From CAUPWF01 sp044425815 (GTDB lineage Bacteria > Bacillota > Clostridia > Lachnospirales > Lachnospiraceae), in assembly GCA_044425815.1 (NCBI GenBank), contig JAWXVA010000023.1:1-30674 (forward strand): a stretch of 30,674 nt of DNA, given 5' to 3'. Shown here piece after piece: positions 15,645-22,508 of this stretch (its first letter is position 1; every line of letters begins with the position of its first letter). The notes under the pieces are model-generated. The model did not search any database, was not told where the DNA came from, and worked only from the letters and a program-made list of their open reading frames with translations. Made by a program: the position numbers and the translations under genes.

Positions 15645-16432
15645 TAAATCTTAAGAATACCAAAAAATTATTGATATCAGACTTATGCAGGGCTGTTGAA
15701 TCAAAACGAATTCTTATAGCAGTAATCATGGTTATTATGATACTCTTTAGTGCATCATTTGAAGGAATATCATTTGATGAAGATATTTTATATATGTTTT
15801 CAATTGTAATGTATGGAATGCCAGCTATGATTATTTTAATTGCGGGAACATTTGCGCATGGAGACAGTATATGTAACGACATTGAGCATAAATATATATC
15901 CAATATGGTTTTAAAGAGCGGATTAAATGAATATGTAGTCACCAAAATACTATCTATTTTTATTACTGCATTAATCAGTATTGTTCTGGGAATTCTTTGC
16001 TATGTGGTGATTTTACATATTTTTATGACTTGGACTCAACCAGATGGAAATCAGTACGAATTTCTGATGCAAAGTGGAAGCTTTCGATATTTTCTAGGGA
16101 AAAAAATGTTTTTAAGTTACTTTTTGTTATATGGAATTCAATATGGATTATTAGCAGGAAATTTAGCTGTTTTTTCTTCATATTTATCATTATATGTTAA
16201 CAATAAGATGTTGGTAATGGCTACGCCATTTCTGGGTTACTATTTTATAGATTTTATTTTAGCAGATTTGTTTCAGGAACAAATAACATTAGCAACCGTA
16301 TTTTCAGCATCCAATAATTTGCTGAAGAATGATTTGAAATCGTTTCTGCTTGCAGTAATAATTTCTGTTTTGTTTTTAGTGACAGTTGGCATGCTAACAA
16401 GAAGAAAAATCAAAAAGGAGTACTTATCATGA
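15641..16432 (+). CDS. ABC-2 type permease subunit 1
   Basis: A 263-residue membrane protein with about six spans (VIMVIMILFSASFEG, IVMYGMPAMIILIAGTFA, ILSIFITALISIVLGILCYV, and three later) and the motif IEHKYISNMVLKSGLNEYVVTKILS typical of ABC-2 permeases that work with bacteriocin or antibiotic transport ATPases. It overlaps both neighbours by ATGA, so translation is coupled. It probably pairs with the permease at 16429 and the ATPase at 17293. Confidence 0.8.
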   Translation: MINLKNTKKLLISDLCRAVESKRILIAVIMVIMILFSASFEGISFDEDILYMFSIVMYGMPAMIILIAGTFAHGDSICNDIEHKYISNMVLKSGLNEYVVTKILSIFITALISIVLGILCYVVILHIFMTWTQPDGNQYEFLMQSGSFRYFLGKKMFLSYFLLYGIQYGLLAGNLAVFSSYLSLYVNNKMLVMATPFLGYYFIDFILADLFQEQITLATVFSASNNLLKNDLKSFLLAVIISVLFLVTVGMLTRRKIKKEYLS

Positions 16433-17277
16433 ATAAGATTAAATACACATTGAGGGATTTTTGGTTTTATTTTGCTTCATCGAGATTACTGTTATTTGTA
16501 CTTTTTCAGTTGACTATTATTCATTTTTATTCAAGAAATGTTATTCAGTTTGTAGAAGCAGCAAACTATCCTATTACATTATGGATTCTCCCGTTTTTGT
16601 TTCAAAATGTTTATATGCAATTTGTTTATGGCATATCAGTAGTGTATTTTTTTTCTACAGTTCCGTTCTTTCAAAAGAATCAGATGTACGCTATTCTTCG
16701 ACAAGGAAGAACAGAATGGATTATATGTAAGTACTTGCGAATTGTTTTATCTTCATTTGCGTTGGTTGTAACGGAATTATTATGTAGTATTATAGTGCTG
16801 TTACCAAAAGTAGAGTTGAATTGGGATTGGGGAAAAGTATTGTATTCCCTTTCAATGACAACAGCAATTGATGAATATGGTATAAAAATCCCAATTCCAT
16901 ATGAAATACTAAATAATTATTCTGCAACTGAAGCAATGCTATTAGTTATATTTCTTATGTTTGGTGTAACATTAATGCTGGGGGGAATCATGTTTGCAGT
17001 TAGCATGCTTTTTTCAAGAATCAGTGCAGTAATCGTAGGAACTGTAATTGCGATTTTTCCTATTGTAGTAGCTAACATTTATTATCAGTTGAATGAGATT
17101 ACCTTTTTCTCACCATTTTCATGGCTAGATATTTTATTAATAGATGGAACAAGGGGAGGAATATATCCAGCTTTAGGTCAGCTTGTTACGGTTATGCTAG
17201 TGGTAATGATAAGTTGTGGATATATGCTTTATAAAAAAGTGAAAAGAGTTGATTTTGTGTGGACACAAGAACAATAA
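16429..17277 (+). CDS. ABC-2 type permease subunit 2
   Basis: A 282-residue membrane protein with six predicted spans (LLLFVLFQLTIIHF, LPFLFQNVYMQFVYGISVVY, LSSFALVVTELLCSIIVLL, AMLLVIFLMFGVTLMLGGIM, AVIVGTVIAIFPIVVANIYY, LVTVMLVVMISCGYMLY). FFQKNQMYAILRQGRTEWIICKYL resembles the cytosolic coupling segment of ABC-2 permeases. It overlaps the previous gene by ATGA and is 15 bases from the ATPase gene. The substrate is unknown. Candidates are the lipoprotein, a toxic peptide, or the agr signal. Confidence 0.75.
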   Translation: MNKIKYTLRDFWFYFASSRLLLFVLFQLTIIHFYSRNVIQFVEAANYPITLWILPFLFQNVYMQFVYGISVVYFFSTVPFFQKNQMYAILRQGRTEWIICKYLRIVLSSFALVVTELLCSIIVLLPKVELNWDWGKVLYSLSMTTAIDEYGIKIPIPYEILNNYSATEAMLLVIFLMFGVTLMLGGIMFAVSMLFSRISAVIVGTVIAIFPIVVANIYYQLNEITFFSPFSWLDILLIDGTRGGIYPALGQLVTVMLVVMISCGYMLYKKVKRVDFVWTQEQ

Positions 17278-17292
17278 ATTAGGAGGTTGAAA

Positions 17293-17925
17293 GTGAATCT
17301 TAAATGTGAAAAGCTAGATAAATATTATGGGAATACGCAAGTGTTAAAAAATGTGACTTTTGAATGCAAATCAGGAGAAATAACAGGAATAATTGGAAGA
17401 AATGGTGCTGGAAAGACGGTTTTATTTAAAGCTCTATGTGGACTGGTATCAATTGATGATGGGAAAATATATATAGATGAATCAGAAAAAAAGAATGGTC
17501 AAATGATGAAATCCGCAGGAATTATCATCGAAGAACCTGCATTTTTGGGTAGTGTTTCTGGAATTCAAAATTTGAAATATTTATATATGATAAACTATAA
17601 ATATGATAGGAAATATATTTCAAGCATCATGCAAAAGGTAGGTCTGGATCCAAATAGTAGAAAACATGTGTCAAAATATTCAATGGGAATGCGTCAAAGA
17701 TTAGCAATTGCACAAGCAATCATGGAAAATCCAGAAGTGTTAATCCTAGATGAACCCTTTAATGGATTAGACAATCATGGTGTGGAAGAAATGAGACTAT
17801 TATTGCAGGAAATGAAAAAAGAGGGAAAGACAATTTTAGTTGCAAGTCATAATGCAGAAGATATTCGCATTTTGTGTGACAATGTGTTTCAGATGGATGG
17901 TGGAATTTTGACAAAAATCAGATGA
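17293..17925 (+). CDS. ABC transporter ATP-binding protein
   Basis: A 210-residue ATPase with a complete motif set: Walker A GRNGAGKT, Q-loop region IIIEEPAFLG, signature SMGMRQRLAIAQA, Walker B VLILDEPFNGLD, and switch His in LVASHNAED. It energises the two permeases upstream. A TTG at 17287 abuts AGGAGG with no spacing, so the GTG at 17293 (spacing six) is the better start. It is the last gene before the terminator and right end of the inner element. Confidence 0.9.
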   Translation: MNLKCEKLDKYYGNTQVLKNVTFECKSGEITGIIGRNGAGKTVLFKALCGLVSIDDGKIYIDESEKKNGQMMKSAGIIIEEPAFLGSVSGIQNLKYLYMINYKYDRKYISSIMQKVGLDPNSRKHVSKYSMGMRQRLAIAQAIMENPEVLILDEPFNGLDNHGVEEMRLLLQEMKKEGKTILVASHNAEDIRILCDNVFQMDGGILTKIR

Positions 17926-17975
17926 TGGAAGAGAACTTCAAATATTAAAATAATGTATATAATTTTTAAACAGAT

Positions 17976-18009
17976 GAGCCGGTTATGTAGTAGTAACTGG
18001 TTCTTTTTT
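17976..18009 (+). terminator. Terminator at the right end of the inner element
   Basis: GAGCCGGTTA (17976-17985) pairs with TAACTGGTTC (17994-18003), allowing G-U pairs, followed by a T-rich tract (18004-18009). It ends the ABC operon 36 bp before the element end and blocks read-through into the integrase remnant and mob genes. Confidence 0.85.
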
Positions 18010-18011
18010 GT

Positions 18012-18045
18012 TATCCTAGATTTACTTTAATGGACATCACACTCA
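18012..18045 (-). repeat. Inner element right inverted end
   Basis: The complement reads TGAGTGT, CATTAAAGTA and TAGGATA in order, matching the left end at 3489-3521 apart from spacing and a few bases. It ends with TCA at 18043-18045, the base triplet shared with the left junction. Confidence 0.7.
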
Positions 18046-18235
18046 CATCTCATTGCTCATCAATATTGGATTCTCAGCATTAGCAATAGGTGAACGAGTT
18101 GGCCACGAGGCTGAAAAAATTACATATAATTACGCGCATTTATTTCCAACAGTGCAGACGGATATGGCAGCAAAACTAGATATAGAAAGAGAGGGAATGG
18201 TTGATGTCAGAAAGAAAGATGGACAAGAAGAATAG
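18046..18235 (+). pseudogene. int: Tyrosine integrase, C-terminal 62 codons, displaced from its start
   Basis: The remnant starts ISLLINIGFSALAIGERVGH and continues EAEKITYNYAHLFP, the end of a Tn916-type integrase with the conserved second His (residue 327 of the rejoined protein) and catalytic Tyr (residue 336, in NYAH). The first base (18046) completes the His codon split at 3488. It has no start codon or ribosome-binding site of its own. Its last 32 bases overlap the mobC-like gene, as in the undisturbed operon. No mutation other than the insertion is visible, so precise excision would restore a full integrase. Confidence 0.9.
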
Positions 18236-18596
18236 ATGGAGAAATACATCAGTAGCATTTCGATTATCAAAGGAAGAAGCAGAGGAGTTAAATATGAGAG
18301 TAAAACTTTGTGGGTATCCAACAAAACAAGATTATATAGTGGATAGTGTGTTGAATCAAAAAGTAGTTGCAGTAGGAAATCCACTTATGGTGGTACAGTT
18401 TCGAAAACATTTGCGAATCATAGAAGAGGAATTACGCGCAGTAGAACGAGTAGAGGAGATAGGAGAGGAACTATTTACACCACTACGAACTATGTTAGAA
18501 ATTCTGGAAGCATTTGATCAAACGGTGAAAGAATCAACATATTTAGGCACAACAAAATCGAAGGAAGAATTGAAGGAGGAGGGGAGAGAGTTATAG
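18204..18596 (+). CDS. mobC: MobC-like relaxosome accessory protein
   Basis: A 130-residue protein. RNTSVAFRLSKEEAEELNMR, then VKLCGYPTKQDYIVDSVLNQ, is a ribbon-helix-helix-like DNA-binding pattern typical of MobC proteins that help relaxases open oriT. The C-terminal half is helical. GAGGG is eight bases before ATG 18204, and TTG 18201 is also open. It overlaps the integrase 3' end, showing that integrase and mob genes were once one transcription unit. The inner insert and its terminator now cut it off from the promoter at 2283, and I see no clear new promoter. Confidence 0.75.
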   Translation: MSERKMDKKNRWRNTSVAFRLSKEEAEELNMRVKLCGYPTKQDYIVDSVLNQKVVAVGNPLMVVQFRKHLRIIEEELRAVERVEEIGEELFTPLRTMLEILEAFDQTVKESTYLGTTKSKEELKEEGREL

Positions 18597-18610
18597 TAGA
18601 AGTAAGAACA

Positions 18611-19918
18611 TTGACAATAGAGGAAGTGAGAAACAAGCTTCTTTGCACAGAAAAAGGTGGTGTAAAGCAAACAATTCAGAATTGTGTAATTGCATTGCAA
18701 AATGATCCTTTATTAGTCAATGCAATTAAACGAAATGAATTAACTGGTCAAGTAGATATTGTGAAACAGATGAAATGGACAAGAAGAGGGCAAGCAATTA
18801 CGGATACGGATATGAATCAGATTAAGTTATATCTGGAACAAAATTACGAATTGATTAGTGACAAGTCTATACGTTCTGCAATGGATATAGTGAGTAGTGA
18901 GAATACCTATCATCCGATTCGAGAATATTTGGATACATTAGAATGGGATGGACAAGAAAGGATTAGATATCTACTAAACACATATCTGGGAGCAGAGCAA
19001 TCGGAATATGTATATCAAGCAACTAAATTATTAATGCTTGGAGCAATTAATAGAGTATATCATCCAGGGTGCAAATTTGAGACAATGATATGCCTTGTAG
19101 GTGGACAAGGAGCGGGAAAGTCTACATTTTTTCGCTTTATGTCGATTCGAGACCATTGGTTCTCAGATGATTTGAAGAGATTAGATGATGATAACGTATA
19201 TCGTAAAATGCAAGGTCATTGGTTTATTGAAATGGCAGAAATGTTGGCAACATCAAGTGCAAAGAGTATAGAAGAAATCAAGTCATTTGTAAGTAGACAA
19301 AAGGAAACTTATAAGATTCCATATGAAACACATCCAGAGGATAGACCTAGACAATGTGTGTTTGTGGGAACATCAAATAATATGAATTTTTTGCCATTTG
19401 ATAGAACTGGAAACCGTCGGTTTGCTCCCATATTAATTGATGAAGTCAAAGCATTAAAACACCCTCTTGCAAATGAGAAAGAATGTCGAGCATATATCAT
19501 ACAGTGTTGGGCAGAGGCGATGGAAATATATGTAAGTGGAAATTATCGGTTAGCCTTTTCAACGGAAATGGAGCAAGAATTGCGAGCAATGCAAGTGGAA
19601 TTTATGCCAGAGGATACCAGAGCAGGTGTAATACAAGAATGGTTAGATAAATATAGTGGAACGTTTGTATGTACAAGAATGATTTTTAAAGAGGCGTTGG
19701 GACACATGTATGATGAACCAAAGCCAAAAGACTTGAAAGAAATAGCTGGAATTATGAATCATAGTGCGATTGGTTGGCGAACAGTATCATCACATCGATT
19801 CCCAGAATATGGGACACAACGTGCTTGGAAGCGGTTGGAATGTAAACAGAACAATGAAATAAATGATAATAAATTTCTAGAAGTAAACAATCAGATGGAG
19901 ATTCCGTTTACAAAATAA
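18611..19918 (+). CDS. VapE-type P-loop ATPase (virulence-associated E family)
   Basis: About 435 residues. The Walker A motif is GGQGAGKST (near residue 165), followed by HWFIEMAEM, SFVSRQKETYKIPYETHPED, then FVGTSNN and FDRTGNRRF with the sensor Arg. This is the VapE/DUF-type superfamily 3-like helicase domain found in plasmids and islands, often with replication roles. The first usual start in frame is TTG 18611, but it lacks a good ribosome-binding site. A strong GGAGGAGGGG at 18575-18584 points instead to an ATA at 18593. It probably works with the repeats at 19958-20037 or the iterons at 20480-20583 in element replication, which is inference. Confidence 0.8.
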   Translation: MTIEEVRNKLLCTEKGGVKQTIQNCVIALQNDPLLVNAIKRNELTGQVDIVKQMKWTRRGQAITDTDMNQIKLYLEQNYELISDKSIRSAMDIVSSENTYHPIREYLDTLEWDGQERIRYLLNTYLGAEQSEYVYQATKLLMLGAINRVYHPGCKFETMICLVGGQGAGKSTFFRFMSIRDHWFSDDLKRLDDDNVYRKMQGHWFIEMAEMLATSSAKSIEEIKSFVSRQKETYKIPYETHPEDRPRQCVFVGTSNNMNFLPFDRTGNRRFAPILIDEVKALKHPLANEKECRAYIIQCWAEAMEIYVSGNYRLAFSTEMEQELRAMQVEFMPEDTRAGVIQEWLDKYSGTFVCTRMIFKEALGHMYDEPKPKDLKEIAGIMNHSAIGWRTVSSHRFPEYGTQRAWKRLECKQNNEINDNKFLEVNNQMEIPFTK

Positions 19919-19957
19919 TAACGTGAAACCTTGAAAAATCAATAGATTAAAGAAGTT

Positions 19958-20037
19958 GTAAACTCTGTAAACGTAAAATATTCAAAACATTTAATTGAGA
20001 AAAAGTTTATTTATATGCGTTTACAGTTTACGTTTAC
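19958..20037. repeat. GTAAAC/GTTTAC inverted repeat cluster
   Basis: Two GTAAAC copies (19958, 19967) face three GTTTAC copies (20019, 20026, 20032) across about 46 bp of AT-rich DNA. Multiple hexamers facing an AT-rich core, right after a helicase-like gene, suggest a replication origin or operator. The leader of tnpV lies here too. Confidence 0.5.
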
Positions 20038-20054
20038 AAGATGGAGGAAAAACG

Positions 20055-20441
20055 ATGAAAGAATTAACAACATTTGAAAAATGGGGAGTAGAGTATGAAG
20101 AGCGAGACGGTCTTCTTTATCCGTTAATATTTATGGATGATGATATGGTGGATCACGTACCAGTAGATATAGGGAAATATGGGAGAGCATGGGTTAAATA
20201 TATGGAAACTACACATCCATATAGGCATATGATACTTCGTAATTCTCAGTGCTTGAAAGATGTAGCAGCAGAGGTAAATGAAGAGGCATATGAGCGATTG
20301 GAGCAGATAGAAGAGGAATGGTTAGCGAAGCAAGATGTTCATCTAGTAAAAGACTTTATGCTGAAAATACAGCTTAGAAATCAGGCGAGAATGATAGCCG
20401 AAGAAATTATATATGATGAAATAGTTCATAAAATACATTAG
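20055..20441 (+). CDS. TnpV-type transposon-encoded protein
   Basis: A 128-residue protein. YEERDGLLYPLIF, then IGKYGRAWVKYMETTHPYRH, then a helical tail ending NQARMIAEEIIYDEIVHKI matches the TnpV family (Y-LP, IGKWGR-H--YL--H, N-AEEIV--ELIY). The family is common on Clostridia mobile elements and has no established function. GGAGG precedes ATG 20055; an in-frame start at 19995 would put the hexamer repeats inside the coding region and is unlikely. Confidence 0.7.
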   Translation: MKELTTFEKWGVEYEERDGLLYPLIFMDDDMVDHVPVDIGKYGRAWVKYMETTHPYRHMILRNSQCLKDVAAEVNEEAYERLEQIEEEWLAKQDVHLVKDFMLKIQLRNQARMIAEEIIYDEIVHKIH

Positions 20442-20479
20442 ATAAGTAGTTCGATATAATCAGTGAAAATCAGTGACTA

Positions 20480-20583
20480 AGTAACTAACAATTGTAAAAG
20501 TAATTACAAAAAGTAACTCAAATGAAGAAAAGTAACTGATGTAAGTAATTACTGAGTAATTGACTAGTAACTGACGAGTAATT
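20480..20583 (+). repeat. Iteron cluster, eight AGTAAYT copies
   Basis: AGTAACT or AGTAATT begins at 20480, 20499, 20512, 20531, 20544, 20555, 20566 and 20577. Spacings are 19, 13, 19, 13, 11, 11 and 11 bp, so the last four lie on one face of the helix. Direct repeats of this regularity are typical of replication initiator or relaxosome protein sites. Confidence 0.75.
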
Positions 20584-20801
20584 ACTTAATAAATATGGTG
20601 TTTTAGCGGAGCTATATCACTGTCGGAGACCGCAAAACCTACTTGTAGGTTGCATTTTTGATAGCGTAGCTGTCAAAAGTGCTTTTGCGTTACTTTTGGC
20701 AAAAGTAACAAAATTATGTGCCGTTTCCGGCACCTTTAAGAATGAGAATAGAAAATTAAAAAACAGAAGTTTCATGTAGTAAATATCAGGAGGAAGAAAT
20801 T
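20584..20801. other. Hairpin-rich intergenic DNA, candidate oriT of the outer element
   Basis: No gene is present. Consecutive dyads are AACCTAC-TT-GTAGGTT (20636-20651), TTGATAGC-GTA-GCTGTCAA (20658-20676), a 21-bp perfect palindrome with arms GTTACTTTTG and CAAAAGTAAC (20689-20709), and GTGCCG-TTTC-CGGCAC (20718-20733). MobV relaxases nick at inverted repeats just upstream of their own gene, and the MobV gene follows directly. The AAGTAACAAAATTATGTG after the palindrome is where I would look for the nick. Confidence 0.55.
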
Positions 20802-20819
20802 ATAGAGAGAACAATTAGT

Positions 20820-22004
20820 GTGATGATGGGAAAAGGATCGATTACCCATAATAATCGAAAACACTCGGCTCAAAATGTGGACAAGTCTCGAACATGGAAG
20901 AATATTGTGTTTATACAAGAAGATTTAAAGAGTGTATACCATGAATTATTTGATGATTCAGTAAGCGAATATAACAGAAAGCAAGTACGCAAGGATAGGA
21001 AAATTACAAACTATTATGAGAAAATTGCAAACAGTAAGCAAGAAAAATTGTTTCATGAGATCGTACTACAAATTGGAAATAAAGATGATATGAACGTATG
21101 CGGTGAAAATGGGAAAGTTGCGGAAACGATATTGAGTGAGTATATGGAGGCGTTTCAAGAACGTAATCCATATCTTAGGGTATTTAATGCAGTAATACAT
21201 ATGGATGAAGAAACACCGCATTTACATATTGATTGTGTGCCATTTACCACAAGCAGTGTGAACCGTGGTCCATCTACAAGAGTATCTTTGAAAAAGGCGC
21301 TGGAACAACAAGGATTTTTAGGTGGAAGTAAAGGTGAAACAGAGTGGAAGCAATGGACAGATAATGAAAAAGAGCAGTTGGCAAGTATAATGAAAAAACA
21401 TGGAATTGGATGGTCGAAGCTTGGAACTCATAAGTCTCATTTATCCGTATTAGATTACAAGAAACAAGAACGAGCGAAAGAGGTGCAGTTACTAGAAATA
21501 GAAGAAGTAGTGTTGAAGAAGAGAGTACAAGCACTTGATCATGATGTAGAGATGAAATCAGAAGAAATTAATGAAATAGCGAGTTTGGTAAAACAACAAG
21601 TGAATGGTACTGGGTATTATGATACAGCGGAAGAATGGAAGACACCTACACCAAAATTTAATGAAAAAGCAAAGGCATATAAAGAGCGTTGTATTGATAC
21701 GCTTATCCAGAACCTTAAACAAGTGATTCGGGATATTCAACTTCAGTATCTGAACTTGCGTATGAAATATTGGCAACAGAATGAAGAAGTTACTAAGTTG
21801 ACTCGTACAATTGAAAAATTGAAATCTAAGATACAAAACCAAGATACGGAGATAAAATACTACAAATCTAAATTAGAAGATTACGAGCCACTAATAGACG
21901 CAGTGCCACTTGAAATGATAGAAAAGATTGTTTTCTATGCAGAGCAACAGAAACGTCTAAATGAGGAGTATCAAGTGTGGAAGAATAAGCAATATAACAG
22001 ATAA
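20820..22004 (+). CDS. mobV: MobV/Pre-family relaxase
   Basis: About 394 residues (400 if started upstream). The N-terminus ERTISVMMGKGS, then HNNRKHSAQNVD, and the metal motif AVIHMDEETPHLHIDCVPFT are diagnostic of MobV relaxases (Mob/Pre of pMV158). The C-terminal half is long coiled coil (KLTRTIEKLKSKIQNQDTEI). The first usual start is GTG 20820, but this drops the conserved RTISV strand. AGGAGG at 20788-20793 sits eight bases before an ATA at 20802, exactly where family members have their ATG. It acts on the hairpins upstream and needs a helper conjugation system. Confidence 0.88.
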   Translation: MMMGKGSITHNNRKHSAQNVDKSRTWKNIVFIQEDLKSVYHELFDDSVSEYNRKQVRKDRKITNYYEKIANSKQEKLFHEIVLQIGNKDDMNVCGENGKVAETILSEYMEAFQERNPYLRVFNAVIHMDEETPHLHIDCVPFTTSSVNRGPSTRVSLKKALEQQGFLGGSKGETEWKQWTDNEKEQLASIMKKHGIGWSKLGTHKSHLSVLDYKKQERAKEVQLLEIEEVVLKKRVQALDHDVEMKSEEINEIASLVKQQVNGTGYYDTAEEWKTPTPKFNEKAKAYKERCIDTLIQNLKQVIRDIQLQYLNLRMKYWQQNEEVTKLTRTIEKLKSKIQNQDTEIKYYKSKLEDYEPLIDAVPLEMIEKIVFYAEQQKRLNEEYQVWKNKQYNR

Positions 22005-22022
22005 AGGAAGGTCAGGTGTACA

Positions 22023-22292
22023 ATGGAAAATTTATTGGAGATATTAGCAATGGAACGGTTAAGTACTGCAGTGGAAGATACATTACGAGAGCCAGGAGAG
22101 TACAGAAGGAAAAATGGAGAATATGATCGAATATGGGCGTATCTGATAAAAATCGGATTAGATAAAGAAAAGCGACGTCTCATAGATAAACTAATGTCAT
22201 TGCAGAATTATTTCAGTGCTGAGTATGGTAGAGTGGCATATGTACAAGGTGTGAAAGATGGGATTAAGTTGGTGGAAGAGCTGTATGGATAA
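22023..22292 (+). CDS. Small protein of unknown function after mobV
   Basis: An 89-residue, mostly helical protein with alternating charges (MENLLEILAMERLSTAVEDT at the start; YFSAEYGRVAYVQGVKDGIK near the end). It resembles short proteins in Firmicutes labelled DUF6809, which share the MENLLE start and a final helix with F--G---G--L--E. AAGGAAGG precedes ATG 22023. It is 18 bases after mobV, so it is co-transcribed. No function is known to me. Confidence 0.55.
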   Translation: MENLLEILAMERLSTAVEDTLREPGEYRRKNGEYDRIWAYLIKIGLDKEKRRLIDKLMSLQNYFSAEYGRVAYVQGVKDGIKLVEELYG

Positions 22293-22413
22293 AAATAAAA
22301 AAACTTTAAAATATGTCGTTTAATGTAAGAAATGTAGAATAAAATATGATATACTTATTTATGTATGTAAAGGTAATTGAGATAAAAAAACTCATAAAAA
22401 TCAATTTGAATTA

Positions 22414-22442
22414 TTGACAAAACAGAACGAATGTTCTATAAT
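22414..22442 (+). promoter_or_regulatory. Consensus promoter of the restriction-modification genes
   Basis: TTGACA (22414-22419), 17 bp, TATAAT (22437-22442): a perfect sigma-A match, about 65 bases before the methyltransferase ATG. A LexA-type box fills the spacer. Confidence 0.9.
22424..22437. promoter_or_regulatory. LexA-type (SOS) box inside the promoter
   Basis: AGAACGAATGTTCT contains GAAC-GAAT-GTTC, which fits the Firmicutes LexA core GAACRNRYGTTC at every position. The outer C and G of the Bacillus consensus are A and T here. Sitting between -35 and -10, it would allow repression until DNA damage. Confidence 0.6.
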
Positions 22443-22508
22443 TCGAAATACAAAGTCCTGGACATTTATAAATAATAATGATAGAATTAAGAAAAGGAGG
22501 AGTTTATT

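Larger units (their letters stand above)
3489..18045. mobile_element. Inner mobilizable element (serine-recombinase type) inside the integrase gene
   Basis: This 14,557-bp insert separates codons 307 and 308 of the integrase. Both junctions share TCA (3486-3488 and 18043-18045), the size of overlap expected for a large serine recombinase. The ends form an imperfect inverted repeat starting TGAGTGT. It carries its own serine recombinase, oriT and MobQ relaxase, but no secretion genes. The recombinase 3' end lies 22 bp from the left end, a layout seen in Tn5397-like elements. Joining the two ends would create the palindrome ACACTCATGAGTGT at the circular junction. Confidence 0.88.

Noticed and set aside
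18053..18235. Separate small gene starting at 18053
   Set aside because: It is the displaced integrase C-terminus; there is no ribosome-binding site and the reading frame continues codon 307 of the split gene.
19995..20054. Upstream start for the TnpV gene
   Set aside because: It would translate the GTTTAC repeats; GGAGG and the family start support ATG 20055.
20442..20733. CRISPR array
   Set aside because: The AGTAAYT repeats are seven bases with short, regular spacing and no unique spacers; no cas gene is present.
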